Numbered from the stretch's first letter, positions 47,966 through 58,979 are shown. The stretch: DNA of 64,000 nt from Lucinisca nassula (GCA_963580285.1 OY757011.1:120024440-120088439); one strand, 5' to 3'. Notes: a model not told the origin generated them from the sequence alone. Numbers and translations: made by a program.

Positions 47966-48256
47966 ATTCGACTGGGAAGTTTCGTGAAATTTCCGTGAAA
48001 TTCCACGCAGGAGTGAGGTGTCTTTCTTGTAATAGCCGGTCACATGCTCCAATCAAATATGGGTTATTTTTCAAATACATAAGCGATCGTGGAGCACGAT
48101 TCTATTCGGAGGAAAAGTCGAACCTTTCGTGCACCACGGTCGCTTATGAGCTATACACAAATAAAATATTTGATTGGACCATGTGACCATCTATTACATC
48201 TAGGCACCACACTCCTACGTGGAATTTCACGGAAATTTCACGAAACCTACCAGTCG
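47966..48256. mobile_element. Foldback element, about 120-bp arms
   Basis: ATTCGACTGGGAAGTTTCGT, GAAATTTCCGTGAAATTCCA, GTCACATGCTCCAATCAAAT, CATAAGCGATCGTGG on the left pair with CCACGGTCGCTTATG, ATTTGATTGGACCATGTGAC, TGGAATTTCACGGAAATTTC, CCAGTCGAAT on the right. Nearly the whole 290 bp can form one stem. Confidence 0.85.
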
Positions 48257-48279
48257 AATACCGTCAATGTGTGTGTGAG

Positions 48280-48436
48280 TGAGTGTTTGAGTTTTACGTC
48301 TCACCAACAGCTAAGGTCATACGGAGACGGGACCTCGGTTTAAAGACTCATCCGAAAGTCTGGAGAAGCCCGGGATCGATCCTGCGACCCCTGGTTTACA
48401 AGGCGAGTAGCATAACCACTACACCACGGAGGCTTC
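48280..48436 (-). mobile_element. SINE-3
   Basis: Minus strand: GAAGCCTCCGTGGTGTAGTG, GGATCGATCCCGGGCTTCTC, CCTTAGCTGTTGGTGAGACG, CACTCACACACACA. Confidence 0.85.
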
Positions 48437-48780
48437 TGACAATGTGTGTGTGAATTCGGGTTTAAAGTCGCTTTCAACAATTTTTCAGTCATATCACGAC
48501 GGTGCCTGGTTGCGACAGGGAGCTCAATGCTCACTTTTATAGTGCTGCCTCACTGAAGTATCATGTCCCAGACACATTACATTATACCGCACCCAGTCCC
48601 ATTATCCTGACACTGGGTCGACAAGTCCTAACTCTACCCCGTAAATCTGAGTGCTAAGCGAGGAACAGCTAGTACCATTTTTAACGACTTTGGTATGTCG
48701 CGGCCCGGGATCGAACCAGTGACCTCCCGTTCCCCGGAGCGGACACTCTACCAACTGAGCTATCGGGGCCGGTTTAATAT
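48437..48780 (-). mobile_element. SINE-6, tRNA-headed
   Basis: Minus strand: GGCCCCGATAGCTCAGTTGG..CTGGTTCGATCCCGGGCCGC (A and B boxes), GTCGTTAAAAATGGTACTAG, CTTGTCGACCCAGTGTCAGG, ACTATAAAAGTGAGCATTGA, CGACTTTAAACCCGAATTCA. Acceptor stem not conserved. Confidence 0.8.
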
Positions 48781-48965
48781 TGACAAACATGGGGTATACA
48801 GGGTAATACATTATCTTCGCTTGTTTTGTTATGGATACTTGTTACGAGCACCAATATCCTATGTTTTGAGTGAAGAAAAGAATAATACCCTGAATTGTTG
48901 TTTCTATTTTTATTATTATTTTTTTAGATAAGACAGAACACACTAAGTCACTCGGATGTGTTCCT
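48781..48965 (+). repeat. HP-B, decayed
   Basis: CATGGGGTATACAGGGTAAT, ATGGATACTTGTTACGAGCA, CCTATGTTTTGAGTGAAGAA, GGATGTGTTCCTGTAATAG: right and left arms without the palindrome. Confidence 0.5.
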
Positions 48966-49643
48966 GTAATAGATAAAACCTTTTCCTTATTACTAGACAT
49001 ACTGTTAGTCCGTGACTTGAGACTGGATTTCGAAACAGTTAATTGACCCAAAATTCTCACGCTTAATTTGTTTATGCTGTTTCATTGAGATAGTAGCCTA
49101 AACTATATGATATGTGATTATTTAGCAAATCTGGTGAGTAAAACGGGTTGAAAATTCTAGAGTTTACACCCATCCCCATGGTATAGTTGGATTAAGTTTA
49201 GTTAGGTAGCTTGCGCGTACAACTGAATGTTGATTTATTGCATCATCCAACGAAGACACCAAAATTCATGATATGACGTAACAACATCCGGTGTTTCCAT
49301 AAGGTTTTGACCATTGAAATCTTACCCCCACAAATTTGGTAAATTTTGTACTTTTTTCGCACTAAATGATGTTTAGTATTTTTGAAACAATTTCTTTTCG
49401 TCAGTATGCAGGACGGTTATGTTTGCACGTAGTGAAACTTGATGACTCTGATTCAATTTGGTCAGGAACAAGGGACTCAGATACCTATGGACCCTTTTGC
49501 CGCCTTTTCCCGTTGTGTCACAGATCATGATAAAAATACATATTAAAACATACACAAAATAAATTATTTTACTGGCTGGTCATAGATGTATCACAACTGG
49601 GACCAGTAGATATATTTTTGAAAAGTTACTGATGACCATTTCC
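48966..49643. other. No feature recognised
   Basis: Unique-looking AT-rich sequence, no frame above 60 codons of interest. Confidence 0.35.
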
Positions 49644-49924
49644 CATTACGCAAACACGCCTATACAAATACATTGCCACCTTTATCGCCGAAAAAATGAA
49701 CATTTTATGATGAAAAATTGTGATCTTTTTCTTATTTCTGCTCAAAATATAGACTGTGGGCACTCGTTAGAACCGCCTCGTCGAGGCGTTTCTAACGAGT
49801 ACCCACAATCTATATTTTAGAGCAGAAATAAGAAAAAATAATGTATACCCCCAGAAACCCCAGTTTTACTATATAAAAGTAGGGTTCAAGGGGGTCAAAA
49901 TTATATATGCGTGTTTTCATGATG
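49644..49924 (-). repeat. HP-A, complete
   Basis: CATTACGCAAACACGCCTAT to GCGTGTTTTCATGATG; centre GTTAGAACCGCCTCGTCGAG..GCGTTTCTAAC. Confidence 0.85.
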
Positions 49925-50454
49925 TTTCGGTTTTTATTTATTGAGGTGAATATACATCACCAAGCATAGTTGTCAGCGGGTGAACTATCATGTGATTCTC
50001 CACACAGTTGACTTGAATCAATGAATACATTGTATATTTCAAGATTCATTATCCAAAGTTTCCGGTTTGTACTGAAGGCTCCCCAACCATCGACATTATT
50101 ATATTTTAAACACGTTAATGTTAGGCCTACTGGCCACTACAAGGTCTCTATTGAAATCTTACTGGGTACCTTATTTTCTGGTAAGTCGCACGACTGAAAA
50201 TAAATAGCACCATGCAAAGCCACCCCTTGAGTAGCGGTATAACCTGTAAACGTGCATCTTAAGATGTCACCTGCACTTACTTTCTACATTTTCGTTGGGC
50301 AACCTGCCTGCGATAGCCTCGTTCCTCTCCCCACCATTAGCTCTTAATTATTCTGTGTCTCTTGTCACACACTAATTAATCTGTTCTTCATCTCTTTTTG
50401 TACTACTTCCTTTTACTGATATTTGTCCCATATATTGATTGTTCGGGGTTTAAA
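49925..50454. other. No feature recognised
   Basis: No family match; the CTCTTTTTGTACTACTTCC run is pyrimidine-rich. Confidence 0.35.
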
Positions 50455-50770
50455 GATATGTTAGTCCTTTTTGGCCAGAAAAAGGGAGAAAAGCGATAGA
50501 AGAAATAGTAAAGCAGATGAAAGTGAGGGACAGAAGAGAAAGATGAAAACAAATGGAAGTGCAGAAACAGAAGAAATAGCAGTATCCCCCTCTTACCTTA
50601 CCTGCTGCAAAAACAGCAGGCCTTGTCCAGCTGTAAGCCGATATCAGTTGGACACCCTATTGAGCAAGGTATACGTCACCTTTGCCTCACCCAACCACCC
50701 CTATTGTTCGATACAAATTGGCCAAAAAGGCATTCTATGCCAAGCCATCAAGAGTTATTTGATTTGAAAA
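50455..50770 (+). repeat. Repeat H
   Basis: AGAAAAAGGGAGAAAAGCGA, TGCAAAAACAGCAGGCCTTG, TCCAGCTGTAAGCCGATATC match 57795-58010 and, inverted, 55413-55600. An open frame of 98 codons here is purine-rich and not gene-like. Confidence 0.55.
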
Positions 50771-50784
50771 ACAGAGTGTAGGCA

Positions 50785-51640
50785 AGGATCAGGAATCTAT
50801 ACAAAATATCGCGCACCTCCCATTTACAACACCAAAATGAAAACGTCACGAATGGAAAGCCAGAAGAACAGTTATCTCCCTATAGGGCCAATCGGCTATC
50901 CAAAATAAAAAAAGGCATTAGCAATACATACATCTTAAACACTAACTATACAGATAATAAACCACAACATAGGGACCGCCGTGGAACGGGATCAGTAAGA
51001 AATTCTACGTGGGGTGGGTTTGGGGATGGGGGTGGACACTTTAATAAGTTCTGAATAGCTAGATCCTTTGGAAGCAAAGAATACACCAAATAAAAGAAAA
51101 TAGCAGACTCGGTTTTATTGAGTCTGTTCATGACCAGTACTGAAATGTGCTACACCGGCCATGCCCCCTAGCACCGGCTTAAGCAGAACTCTATTTCCAA
51201 AATGAACTCAATGATCCAAAAGGACCAGAAAATATAATCTGCACTATGATGGATGTACGGGGAGACTTTTTACGGCCGCCACACGGCACAGCACCAGCAC
51301 CAGAAATGGTTAATTCATTTTAATGGGGCCACAATCCTCGCCCTTGGTTGTCTTGGTTGTCTTGGTTAAAACCGATACGTTGTTTAGTCTGGATGATGCA
51401 TTTCTAGCTCATCAGTGCAACATCTCCCAGAACATAACATCAAACGAATAAGAAGATGAAACAACGATGCGGACTCGACAGTATGAAATAGCTGGAATGC
51501 TGCAGCAAAGGGAACCCAACAACTAGGCTCCGGCTAGCCCAACCAGAGACAGAGCATTAGACACCTACCTTCAGGCGTTCTGGCGGAAATGCGTTCTTAC
51601 ATTCGAAAGTCACTAGGCAGGCGGGTTAATTTACTTGAGG
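50785..51640 (+). repeat. Repeat G2, diverged copy
   Basis: GATCAGGAATCTATACAAAA, AAAGCCAGAAGAACAGTTAT, GCCAATCGGCTATCCAAAAT, ACGCTCAGTGCAACATCTCC-type segment near 51410, GGCTAGCCCAACCAGAGACA. Same order as 51885-52290 plus the part seen at 59780-59910. Confidence 0.55.
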
Positions 51641-51884
51641 TTGTAACCTAATATGTGAGATATTTTGAACAGGGACGATGTTTGGCATACTTAATATAAC
51701 GATTCCTACCTAAATCAAGCTTCTTCTGCACCTTTGTCAAGAAGTCGGGAACATCGGGTTCAACAAAGACTCTCGACTGACCTTTTCTGCTTCTTCATGT
51801 AACTTTGAGACCTCATTTGCGCATGTTTGCCAAAAGATCGACCAGCTCCAGAGTCATTCAATCAGCAAATAAGCTGGAGTATAT
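51641..51884. other. No feature recognised
   Basis: Spacer between two G2 copies. Confidence 0.3.
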
Positions 51885-52300
51885 CAAAATAGAAGTGGAG
51901 GCAATTATCAGGAATCGATACAATCAACCCACAGCTCCCATCGGAGATACCAAAGGGAAAGAAACAAACATGAAACAACAGACCCCAACGGAAACATCAA
52001 TAGCGGAAAGCCAAAAGGACATCTACTTTCCCACAAACTGGCCAATAGGCTATCCAAAATAAAATAATATAAGCGACACAAACACCCGAAGACAAACCAT
52101 AACAAAAAATAAATCGCGACAGAAGAACCGCCTTGGAACGGTCAGCGGAAACAAATTCCACTGGGGGTGGGGGGCTTAAATCGATTTTACGTTGCCACAA
52201 TCCTCGCCCTTACTTCCGTCGTGATGTAGACAAATAATTTGTTCAGTCCGCATGAAGGCCTCCTAACTCATCAGTGCAACATCTCCGTGATGAATTTATT
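51885..52300 (+). repeat. Repeat G2
   Basis: GAGGCAATTATCAGGAATCG, GAAAGCCAAAAGGACATCTA, GACAGAAGAACCGCCTTGGA, CAATCCTCGCCCTTACTTCC, CATCAGTGCAACATCTCCGT. Other copies: 30985 (inverted), 58980, 60120 (inverted), 63765. Confidence 0.65.
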
Positions 52301-52477
52301 TCAGCTGTCGCGTGCTTTCAGCTTGTTTGGCTACGAGGGCGAGCCAATTAAAAAAACAGCCTAACTTATTTCTGGGTGAGATCAATCTCTTCTTTTTCGA
52401 TTAATTGCCTTCTAGAATGATAGACTTGGACCAACGCTGTTATTTCAGTGCCTCACCAACCAGCCCAAGCCGTAGAA

Positions 52478-52625
52478 GCCTCCGTGGTTTCGTGGTTATG
52501 CTACTTGCCTTGTAAACCAGGGTTCGGAGGATCGATCCCGTTCGTCTCCAGACTATCGGATGAGTCTTTAAACCGAAGTCCAGTCTCAATATGACCTTAG
52601 CTGTTGGTGAGAGTAAAACTCAAAT
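52478..52625 (+). mobile_element. SINE-3
   Basis: GAAGCCTCCGTGGTTTCGTG..GGATCGATCCCGTTCGTCTC, CTATCGGATGAGTCTTTAAA, CCTTAGCTGTTGGTGAGAG, then ACTCACCACTCACC. Confidence 0.8.
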
Positions 52626-52639
52626 ACTCACCACTCACC

Positions 52640-52885
52640 AGTCCAAGCCGACCACACGTGACTGCCAGTAATTGCTTAGAAGGTCTAAGCCTGCGCAGGC
52701 AAAGTGGTGGAAGTCGGGCCGTCCACGCATATATATCTTGTTGATTTCATTGGGCGACAGGGCTTTAGATGTCATTTCATATCAATGGCGGGTAAAAGTC
52801 CCACAAAATTGGAAGCAACGCTTCCAAATAACCTAAATAGTGTTAACAATGACGTTAAACATCAAATTAATCAAACAAACAAAAC
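52640..52885 (+). mobile_element. SINE-1, 5'-truncated
   Basis: GTAATTGCTTAGAAGGTCTA, GCAGGCAAAGTGGTGGAAGT, AAAAGTCCCACAAAATTGGA, AATTAATCAAACAAACAAAA. Confidence 0.8.
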
Positions 52886-53049
52886 TTCGTTGTATTTCAT
52901 ACGTTTGGATGTCGAGGGCCTTACACAAATGTTCATTGCATATGAATGTTCAATGTTCGAAACGGGCCTGCGAATTGGATTTTAAATGGGATTTTCTTGA
53001 CTTAACCTTGATCATTTGCCCAGCAAAACTATATCGTTGACATACGTCA

Positions 53050-53125
53050 ATTGCTAATATTTACATTCCTAGTGTAAAGCCTAATGTTAACTTATAGAAA
53101 AAAATTGTTGTTCATACTTCCACAC
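53050..53125 (-). repeat. Family C end fragment
   Basis: TACATTCCTAGTGTAAAGCC..TTGTTCATACTTCCACACC; the outermost part only. Confidence 0.5.
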
Positions 53126-53212
53126 CTCATGGGGCGTTGGCGACACCAAGGGAGAATGACATGTACATATCGCATCGCCGAGTTGCCTTGCGCCACAGGA
53201 AGGAAAAAGAAA

Positions 53213-53291
53213 TGGTTCGACCGGGTCTCGAACCCAGGTCTCTCGCATATCGTGCGAACACTTTACCGTCTGAGCTACCGAGCCACACGGC
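53213..53291 (-). mobile_element. tRNA-like SINE head
   Basis: Minus strand: GTGTGGCTCGGTAGCTCAGA..GACCTGGGTTCGAGACCCGG. A and B boxes are good, but the acceptor ends (GTGTGGC / GTCGAAC) do not pair and U33 is missing, so it is not a tRNA gene. Confidence 0.55.
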
Positions 53292-53454
53292 CGACCTGCC
53301 ACGCTTGCAGAAAATTTGAATAATCCAAGTTCCGTTTAGTGGCCGAATCAACTATACAAAGCACTGTACAACTTCTTAGATGAGAACGATACCGATCCCA
53401 TATTCCCGATTCGGCATTTTGCATCTCCCTGTCGTCTAAAATTTTTCCCTTTCT

Positions 53455-53468
53455 TTCTTCTTTCTTTC

Positions 53469-53539
<71 letters not shown>

Positions 53540-53540
53540 G
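53455..53540. repeat. TC microsatellite
   Basis: TTCTTTCTTTCTTCC followed by about 35 TC units. Confidence 0.95.
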
Positions 53541-53599
53541 TAGTTGATGCCTTCTTCTCGAGCAAACAAAAGCCCTGTTTGTCATTGTTAATACATTCT

Positions 53600-54530
53600 T
53601 AAAAGTTAATCTTATAAATAAAGGTACCTACCTGGGATACCTTAAATATTTAAGTTTTTTCTTAGGTTAAGTATTATATTTATCGAAAGAATTTCGTTGA
53701 AGTTCACTTAATAAGACAATTAATTAAATACTTAGTTTAAGCAGGTACTTAAACTTTAAGTAAGAATTGTAATCCTGGGCCCAGGTCTGTATAATGAACG
53801 TCCCTTTAAAGGTGCATTAATGAGCTACCGGGTCTCAAATTTTTTTTTCTGGTTTTTATCTTCAATGCATACTCCTTTGTCATGTGTACACTTTTGGAGC
53901 CAAATACAGCTTCAGAACTTTGTGAAAATGGTCGTTTTCATTCGTGTTTACCCTTCGCTCTGAATATGTGTTTGGAATTTCTGTTCTAAAAATAAATCTG
54001 TCACTTTACACATACATGGCGACAGTATCGTCTCTGGGTGTCGTTACTTATGGCATGGTATTCAGCGTCATATTTTTTTTTCGATTCAGGCATGGCCTAA
54101 GCAAACAAGGCCAAAAATGAACGTCGCATAACGTCATATATGGGGATTCTATTTTTGTCACGAACTAAAAATAGATCTAACTAGTGTTCGAAACCTAGTT
54201 AGGGAATCCCTCTCAAACTCGTTTACCTGTCATCATAATTGTTCGCATTTTTACATAAAATGCATTCATTTGTATTGTTTTAAAGAAAAATACCGGCTAT
54301 ATGTATTTTATTTTTGGAAGCATTTTTCCAGATAGCTCAATAATGCACCTTTAAATTAAATGAGTAAATATGCTTTAGAAACTGATCGAAACATCTCATC
54401 AAACATCGGCAGTGGCTCGGTAATGAAAAGGCGACGTGTATCGGTATACCTGTGTCCGTGCAGCGGGGCCCAGGATTACAATGCATACATAAACTTTAAC
54501 TGCTTACTTAAACTAAGCATTTATGGTGGT
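53600..54530. repeat. Inverted-repeat element around a TTAA MITE
   Basis: TTTAAGCAGGTACTTAAACT..TTGTAATCCTGGGCCC at 53735-53783 pairs with GGGCCCAGGATTACAATG..TAAACTTTAACTGCTTA at 54465-54512. The same end (GATTGTAATCCTGGGCCCAG) is at 57222. Confidence 0.55.
53810..54350. mobile_element. MITE with TTAA target duplication
   Basis: 541 bp. AGGTGCATTAATGAGCTA and TAGCTCAATAATGCACCT are near-perfect inverted repeats; TTAA lies at 53806-53809 and 54351-54354. TTAA targets are used by piggyBac and Kolobok elements; no coding content. Confidence 0.85.
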
Positions 54531-54575
54531 GGGTGTGGGTGGGTGGGGGGGAGGCGGGGTGGGGGGGGGGCTTTA
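54528..54575 (+). repeat. G-rich run, possible G-quadruplex
   Basis: GGTGGTGGGTGTGGGTGGGT, then two runs of G7 and G10 within 45 bases. Confidence 0.7.
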
Positions 54576-54757
54576 GGGTCGGCGCATATCACTCTTGTCT
54601 GTTATTTAAAAACGGATTCTGTGACACATCGGGCCCATGTTCCGATGCTTATGCATGTACTGCTACTTTTACGCATACACTGTTCACAACGTCCATATGC
54701 CGTCTTTATATCCACGGGAAAACGTCGTGTCGTGAAATAGTATTTAAGAAATAATTT

Positions 54758-55080
54758 TTATTTTTCTGCTGTTAATGAAAGTATGAACGCAGTGGTCGCA
54801 TGCAAAGTAAATCATTCCCTTCATTTACATTCTTTTTCCAAATGCGTTTAGGGCAAACTTTTAAAGCTGAAAAAACATTTACACGCTGTGTTCTTTTACA
54901 AAGAGCGGAACAGCATTGTCGTCGCTAACGCCCAATGAGATCACAGAGAACCATGGTTTAGACTAACGTCACTTGACGTCACTCAAAACCATGTGACTAG
55001 ATGCGCTCTTGGAAGTATGAGCGACATTGTTTTCTATAGGTTTACATTAGGCTTTACACTTGGAATGTAAATATTAACAA
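54758..55080 (+). repeat. Family C copy
   Basis: GAACGCAGTGGTCGCATGCA, TAGGGCAAACTTTTAAAGCT, CGCCCAATGAGATCACAGAG, TAACGTCACTTGACGTCACT. The ACCCC palindrome is deleted. Confidence 0.7.
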
Positions 55081-55214
55081 TTTGGCATGAAAAAATAACG
55101 TGTGTCAACGATATACTGGTCAAAGTAAAGGCAATATAATTCAATTTCGTAACTTTCATATTAAATGACCTTCTCGATATCAAAATTTATGAAATACAAA
55201 GAAGTTTTCTTTGT

Positions 55215-55412
55215 TTGATTGATTTGTGGTTTAACATCCTCGTCAACACTATTTAGTTTATTTTAGAAGCGTGCCTCCAATTTTGTGTGACTTTTACCCG
55301 ACATTTAGTTGAATTACATCTCAAGCCCTGCCACCCAATGAAACCAACAAGCTTTATATGCATGGGCTTGCATCACTTTGCCTCGGCAGGCTTAGACCTT
55401 CTAAGCGGTTTG
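55215..55412 (-). mobile_element. SINE-1, truncated
   Basis: Minus strand: GCTTAGAAGGTCTAAGCCTG..AAAGTCACACAAAATTGGAG..GATGTTAAACCACAAATC. Confidence 0.75.
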
Positions 55413-55600
55413 TGGGGCAAAGGTGACGTGTATCTTGCGTCAATGGGGCGTCCAACTGATATTGGCTTATTTTATGACAAGGCCTGCTTTCCTAGCAACA
55501 GTTAAGGGAAGAGGGGAATGTTGTTATTTCTTCTGTTTCTTCACATCCAATTATTTGCCTCTTCTCCTCTGTCCCTCATTTTACTGCCTTTAAATTCTCA
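55413..55600 (-). repeat. Repeat H, inverted
   Basis: GGCAAAGGTGACGTGTATCT, CCAACTGATATTGGCTTA, GGCCTGCTTTCC, CCTCTTCTCCTCTGTCCCTC: the complement of 50455-50700. Confidence 0.5.
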
Positions 55601-55659
55601 AAAATAAATAAGTTTGAGGCGTACCACCTCCCTTGTAAACACGTGCATGTAAGCGATTG

Positions 55660-55720
55660 TGTGCGCTGGTGAGTGAGTGAGCGCTTAACGTCCTACCAGC
55701 AGTAAGGTTATACGCAGATA
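55660..55720 (-). mobile_element. SINE-3 tail fragment
   Basis: GGTGAGTGAGTGAGCGCTTA, ACGTCCTACCAGCAGTAAGG, TTATACGCAGAT. Confidence 0.5.
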
Positions 55721-55727
55721 AGGTGGT

Positions 55728-56008
55728 TTGAGGTTTAACGTCCCCGTCAACACTGCATAAGTCATTTTGGAGACTTTGCTTCCAATTTTGTGGAACTTTT
55801 ACCCGACATTGAGTTGAAAATGGCATCTCAAACCCTGTCGCCCAATGAAACCAATAGGGTTTATAAGCATGGACTTGCACCGCTTTGCCTGGGCAGGCTT
55901 AGGTACTCTAAGCGGTTTACAAGTACTCGTGTGCGGTCGGTTTCAGCTCTGCATGGACGCATCATGCAACCCATCTATTTCTTCAAGGCCCGATGAGCGG
56001 GGGCGTAC
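55728..56008 (-). mobile_element. SINE-1
   Basis: Minus strand copy from GCCCCCGCTCATCGGGCCTT to GACGTTAAACCTCAAACCA. Confidence 0.85.
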
Positions 56009-56219
56009 GCAAATTAGGACCATACCCATATAAAAGAGGGGGAAATCCGAGATCGAATGTACAGTTATTTTTTTCTGTTCTTTTTACTCCGACTGGAGCT
56101 GTTGTCTGTACGCTGTTTGATCGTGTCCTTTCAACTACATACATGTATTAATGACATTCAAAAAACAATAGTGTAGCTGAGGGGAGCTAAGTTAACCTTT
56201 ACACTGCTGTAGGCGACAA
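56009..56219. other. No feature recognised
   Basis: Spacer; TATA-like CCCATATAAAAGAGG at 56026 has no gene behind it. Confidence 0.3.
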
Positions 56220-56221
56220 GC

Positions 56222-56302
56222 CCTATCTTTGCAAACAGTGTAGATCCAGATCAGATGGCTTCTGAAGAAGCCATCTGATCAGGATCTACACAGTTTGACA
56301 TT
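56222..56302. repeat. Long imperfect palindrome
   Basis: GCAAACAGTGTAGATCCAGA, TCAGATGGCTTC, TG, AAGAAGCCATCTGATCAGGA, TCTACACAGTTTG. Arms of about 35 bases with one or two mismatches; same word family as repeat F. Confidence 0.75.
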
Positions 56303-56973
56303 CAGTTTATGAATATGTAGAAATAAGCTGCATCAAGTAATCTGATTGGTTCAAAGTCAGAAATGAGTGTGGCTTAATTGAATATTCAGCAGGTTAAAGG
56401 TTAAGTGTTGGGTGGTCTTCCCTATTCTTAATCATAGCGCAGAATGTATTTATTTCCTTAAAATTGTGGTTGTTTTGAATATGCAATTCTGCTTAAATAT
56501 ACACCTAATTGCGTTTATAATTGCTTCTAATGGTTAGACTCCATAAACAGAGTTTTGCATATTCAAACAGTTTATGATTTCTTGCTTCCAAAGGGACCCC
56601 ATAGGAACAGCGTTTTGAGATGTACTGTATTATGACCAATGTTTGCCCGCACAAATCGAGATCGAGTGTGAGACAGGTTTTATAGTATATAAAACATTTC
56701 TTTCATGGTTCATGTAGTGAAATCATATATCCTATTTTCTCCATTCAAGACGAAGCGATTGTGACAGTTCGCGGGAAAGTTATGCGCCGCCTACATGAAT
56801 GTATAATTGAAACTTCCGCGCTAATCTTCGTGAACATTTCCGTTAAAATTACGAATTCTTCCTAAGTTAAATACTTAGCTAAGTAAAAGAAATAGGCGGC
56901 TTTCGAATACACTTTTTAAGGAAATACTTTACTAAGATAAGAACTCCTCCTTAAATCGTTAAGTCGACCTTAA
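56303..56973. other. No gene recognised
   Basis: AT-rich. 56865-56970 holds TTAAGT/ACTTAA-rich sequence like 53600-53760, the left side of the inverted-repeat family that surrounds the next MITE. Confidence 0.35.
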
Positions 56974-56978
56974 CTTAA

Positions 56979-57212
56979 GGGGAATGGGAACACCTTCAGG
57001 GGAAGCAACTCCTGCAAAAGTATTTTTGTCTCCCATGTCAATAGGGGTCAACTCGTGAAGGAAAGAATTTGCTCCTGAGGAGCAAATTCTTTCCTTTAAG
57101 AGTAGACCCCCTTTTCAGCGGGACAGGGCTTAAAGAAAAGCGAACAGGAAGTCCCGAAAATTGTCTCCCTTTGAAAAATGGCGGACAAATCTGACAGGTG
57201 TTCCCATTCCCC
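56979..57212. mobile_element. MITE with TTAA target duplication and 39-bp palindrome
   Basis: GGGGAATGGGAACACCT and AGGTGTTCCCATTCCCC are perfect inverted repeats, flanked by TTAA (56975-56978, 57213-57216). 57058-57096 is a perfect palindrome (arm AAGGAAAGAATTTGCTCCT). Confidence 0.85.
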
Positions 57213-57257
57213 TTAAGTAACGATTGTAATCCTGGGCCCAGGTAAGGGTAGTTAGGA

Positions 57258-57360
57258 ATGCTCCTATTTTTTCTGTTTCTACGTTTCAATTCATTTTCCT
57301 CTTTCTCCCCTGACCCTCACTTTCATCTTCTCTACTATCTCTCCTAATAGTGTTGGCTTT
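57258..57360 (-). repeat. Repeat H fragment, inverted
   Basis: CTGTTTCTACGTTTCAATTC, CTCTTTCTCCCCTGACCCTC; complement of the AGAAGAGAAA..GAGGGACAG part. Confidence 0.45.
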
Positions 57361-57794
57361 TTTTTCAAGGGACGACATGTTCACGTGTCGTAAAACACAA
57401 AACAATCGTAACAATCAACAAAATTACAACCGACAAGCCTGGTTAGCGCAGGTGGCAACTCTGTTGCCTTTACAGACGAAACTAATTTAGACACATAGAA
57501 GTGTTAAGATGAAATAAAAAAACAACAACAACAACAACAAAAAAAAACATAATAGATGAAACCGCAAGGAAAGCACCGCCTTGGGGCGGGATGTTAAACC
57601 GGCTTTAAAGGGCCCCAATCTTCAACCTCAACTTCTAGCGCGGCGTACACTCTTAAGTTGGTTGTTCGGCTCGCATGAAGATCTCCTAGCCACTAGCTTT
57701 TCCTGAGACAGTGAAATGTTGGGTAACGGGGGAAACATAGATTGTTGGCTGACTGACTGTGCTTGGGTTTAACGACACGTCACTCCTTGTGGAT
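57361..57794 (+). repeat. Diverged G2-like sequence
   Basis: GATGAAACCGCAAGGAAAGC, ACCGCCTTGGGGCGGGATGT, CTCGCATGAAGATCTCCTAG parallel G2 (AACCGCCTTGGAACGGTC, CCGCATGAAGGCCTCCTAAC). A CAACAACAAC run lies at 57523. Confidence 0.4.
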
Positions 57795-58015
57795 CATTTT
57801 ATGTCGTCTCCCAGAGAAAAGGAGAAACAAATAGAAGAGACAGTAGACAAGTGTAAATAGGGGGCATGGAAGAAATTGGAAAATTTATTACATTGAAGTT
57901 ATAGAAGAAATTAACACATCCTCTCCCTGCTGAAAGGACAGCAGGCCTTATCCAGCTGTAAGTCAAATTAAGCTGGGCAGCCTGGTGACGTACGATACAC
58001 GGGCTTCATGAGGCT
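57795..58015 (+). repeat. Repeat H
   Basis: AGAGAAAAGGAGAAACAAAT, CTGCTGAAAGGACAGCAGGC, TTATCCAGCTGTAAGTCAAA, TGGTGACGTACGATACACGG. Confidence 0.55.
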
Positions 58016-58059
58016 GAACAGTTTGTCTCAAAATAAGAAAATGTAATATTAATAGCCAT

Positions 58060-58300
58060 ATGCAATGAAACAAAGCTTGACCCATTATTTTCTCTATATC
58101 TTATCTTATGACTGCAATATTTCTGTGTAAAGGAGTGTTTTGATGTCGAAATACCTTTATTAGGTCCTGAAGTATTCTAAATCTCAATATAAATACAATA
58201 GATTCTTGTATGCAAAGCTCAAGACGTAATCAGTAAGTTTATAAATTTATTTATTTATTTAGTTATTAAAATTTCAGCTTGACAATCACTTTGTTCACCG
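58060..58300 (+). repeat. Repeat E
   Basis: TATCTTATCTTATGACTGCA, GTTTTGATGTCGAAATACCT; partner of 13080-13480. Confidence 0.5.
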
Positions 58301-58361
58301 CTCTGAAATTCTATTAAACTTGGCGCACGTACATGTCCAACAAAAGGTTTTTTTATATAGA

Positions 58362-58522
58362 AGCCTCCGTGGTGTAGTGGTTACGCTACTCGCCTTGTAA
58401 ACCAAGGGTCGCAGGATGATCCCGGGCTTCTCCAGACTTTCGGATGAGTCTTTAACCCGATGTCCCGTCCCCGTATGACCTTAGCTGTTGGTGGGACGTA
58501 AATCCCAAACACTCACTCACAA
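58362..58522 (+). mobile_element. SINE-3
   Basis: GAAGCCTCCGTGGTGTAGTG, CCAAGGGTCGCAGGATGATC, CTTCTCCAGACTTTCGGATG, TTAGCTGTTGGTGGGACGTA, ACACTCACTCAC. Confidence 0.85.
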
Positions 58523-58659
58523 AAGGTTTAATGCATGGTTTGATATTGACAAATGGGTAGCTCTTTCTTTATCCTCGTTTTTGTCTTTATTTAAAGCGTA
58601 CAGATTTTGTGTAGAGGTTTTCTCAGAAGCCACTTGAGCACTAGGATATTTCAGTAGGA

Positions 58660-58939
58660 CATTAGGAAAACACGTCAATGTGAAAAAATTGTGTCCAGAA
58701 ATTGTCAGAAATTACAAAAATTAAGTAAAAATTGTAATATCCTTCTTATTTTTTCTTTCAACATAGATTGCGGGTGCTCGTTAGAACCGCCTCAATGAGG
58801 CGGTTCTAACGAGTACCCACAAACTATGTTTTTGAGCAAAAATTAGGCAGATAATGTATACCCCGTAAACCCAAGTTTTCTCTATATAAATTGGGGTTTA
58901 GAGTGGTCTTTGTTTCACAGATTTGTTATAGTGATAATG
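58660..58939 (-). repeat. HP, A/B mixed, complete
   Basis: CATTAGGAAAACACGTC (A-like end) to CACAGATTTGTTATAGTGATAATG (B-like end). Perfect centre GTTAGAACCGCCTCAATGAG..GCGGTTCTAAC. Confidence 0.8.
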
Positions 58940-58979
58940 ACTAAAAATCACAGAAATGTCTGCTTAACTTTGTTACTTC

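Noticed and set aside
50471..50767. 98-codon + strand frame
   Set aside because: Purine-rich repeat H; not conserved as a frame in the copy at 57795.
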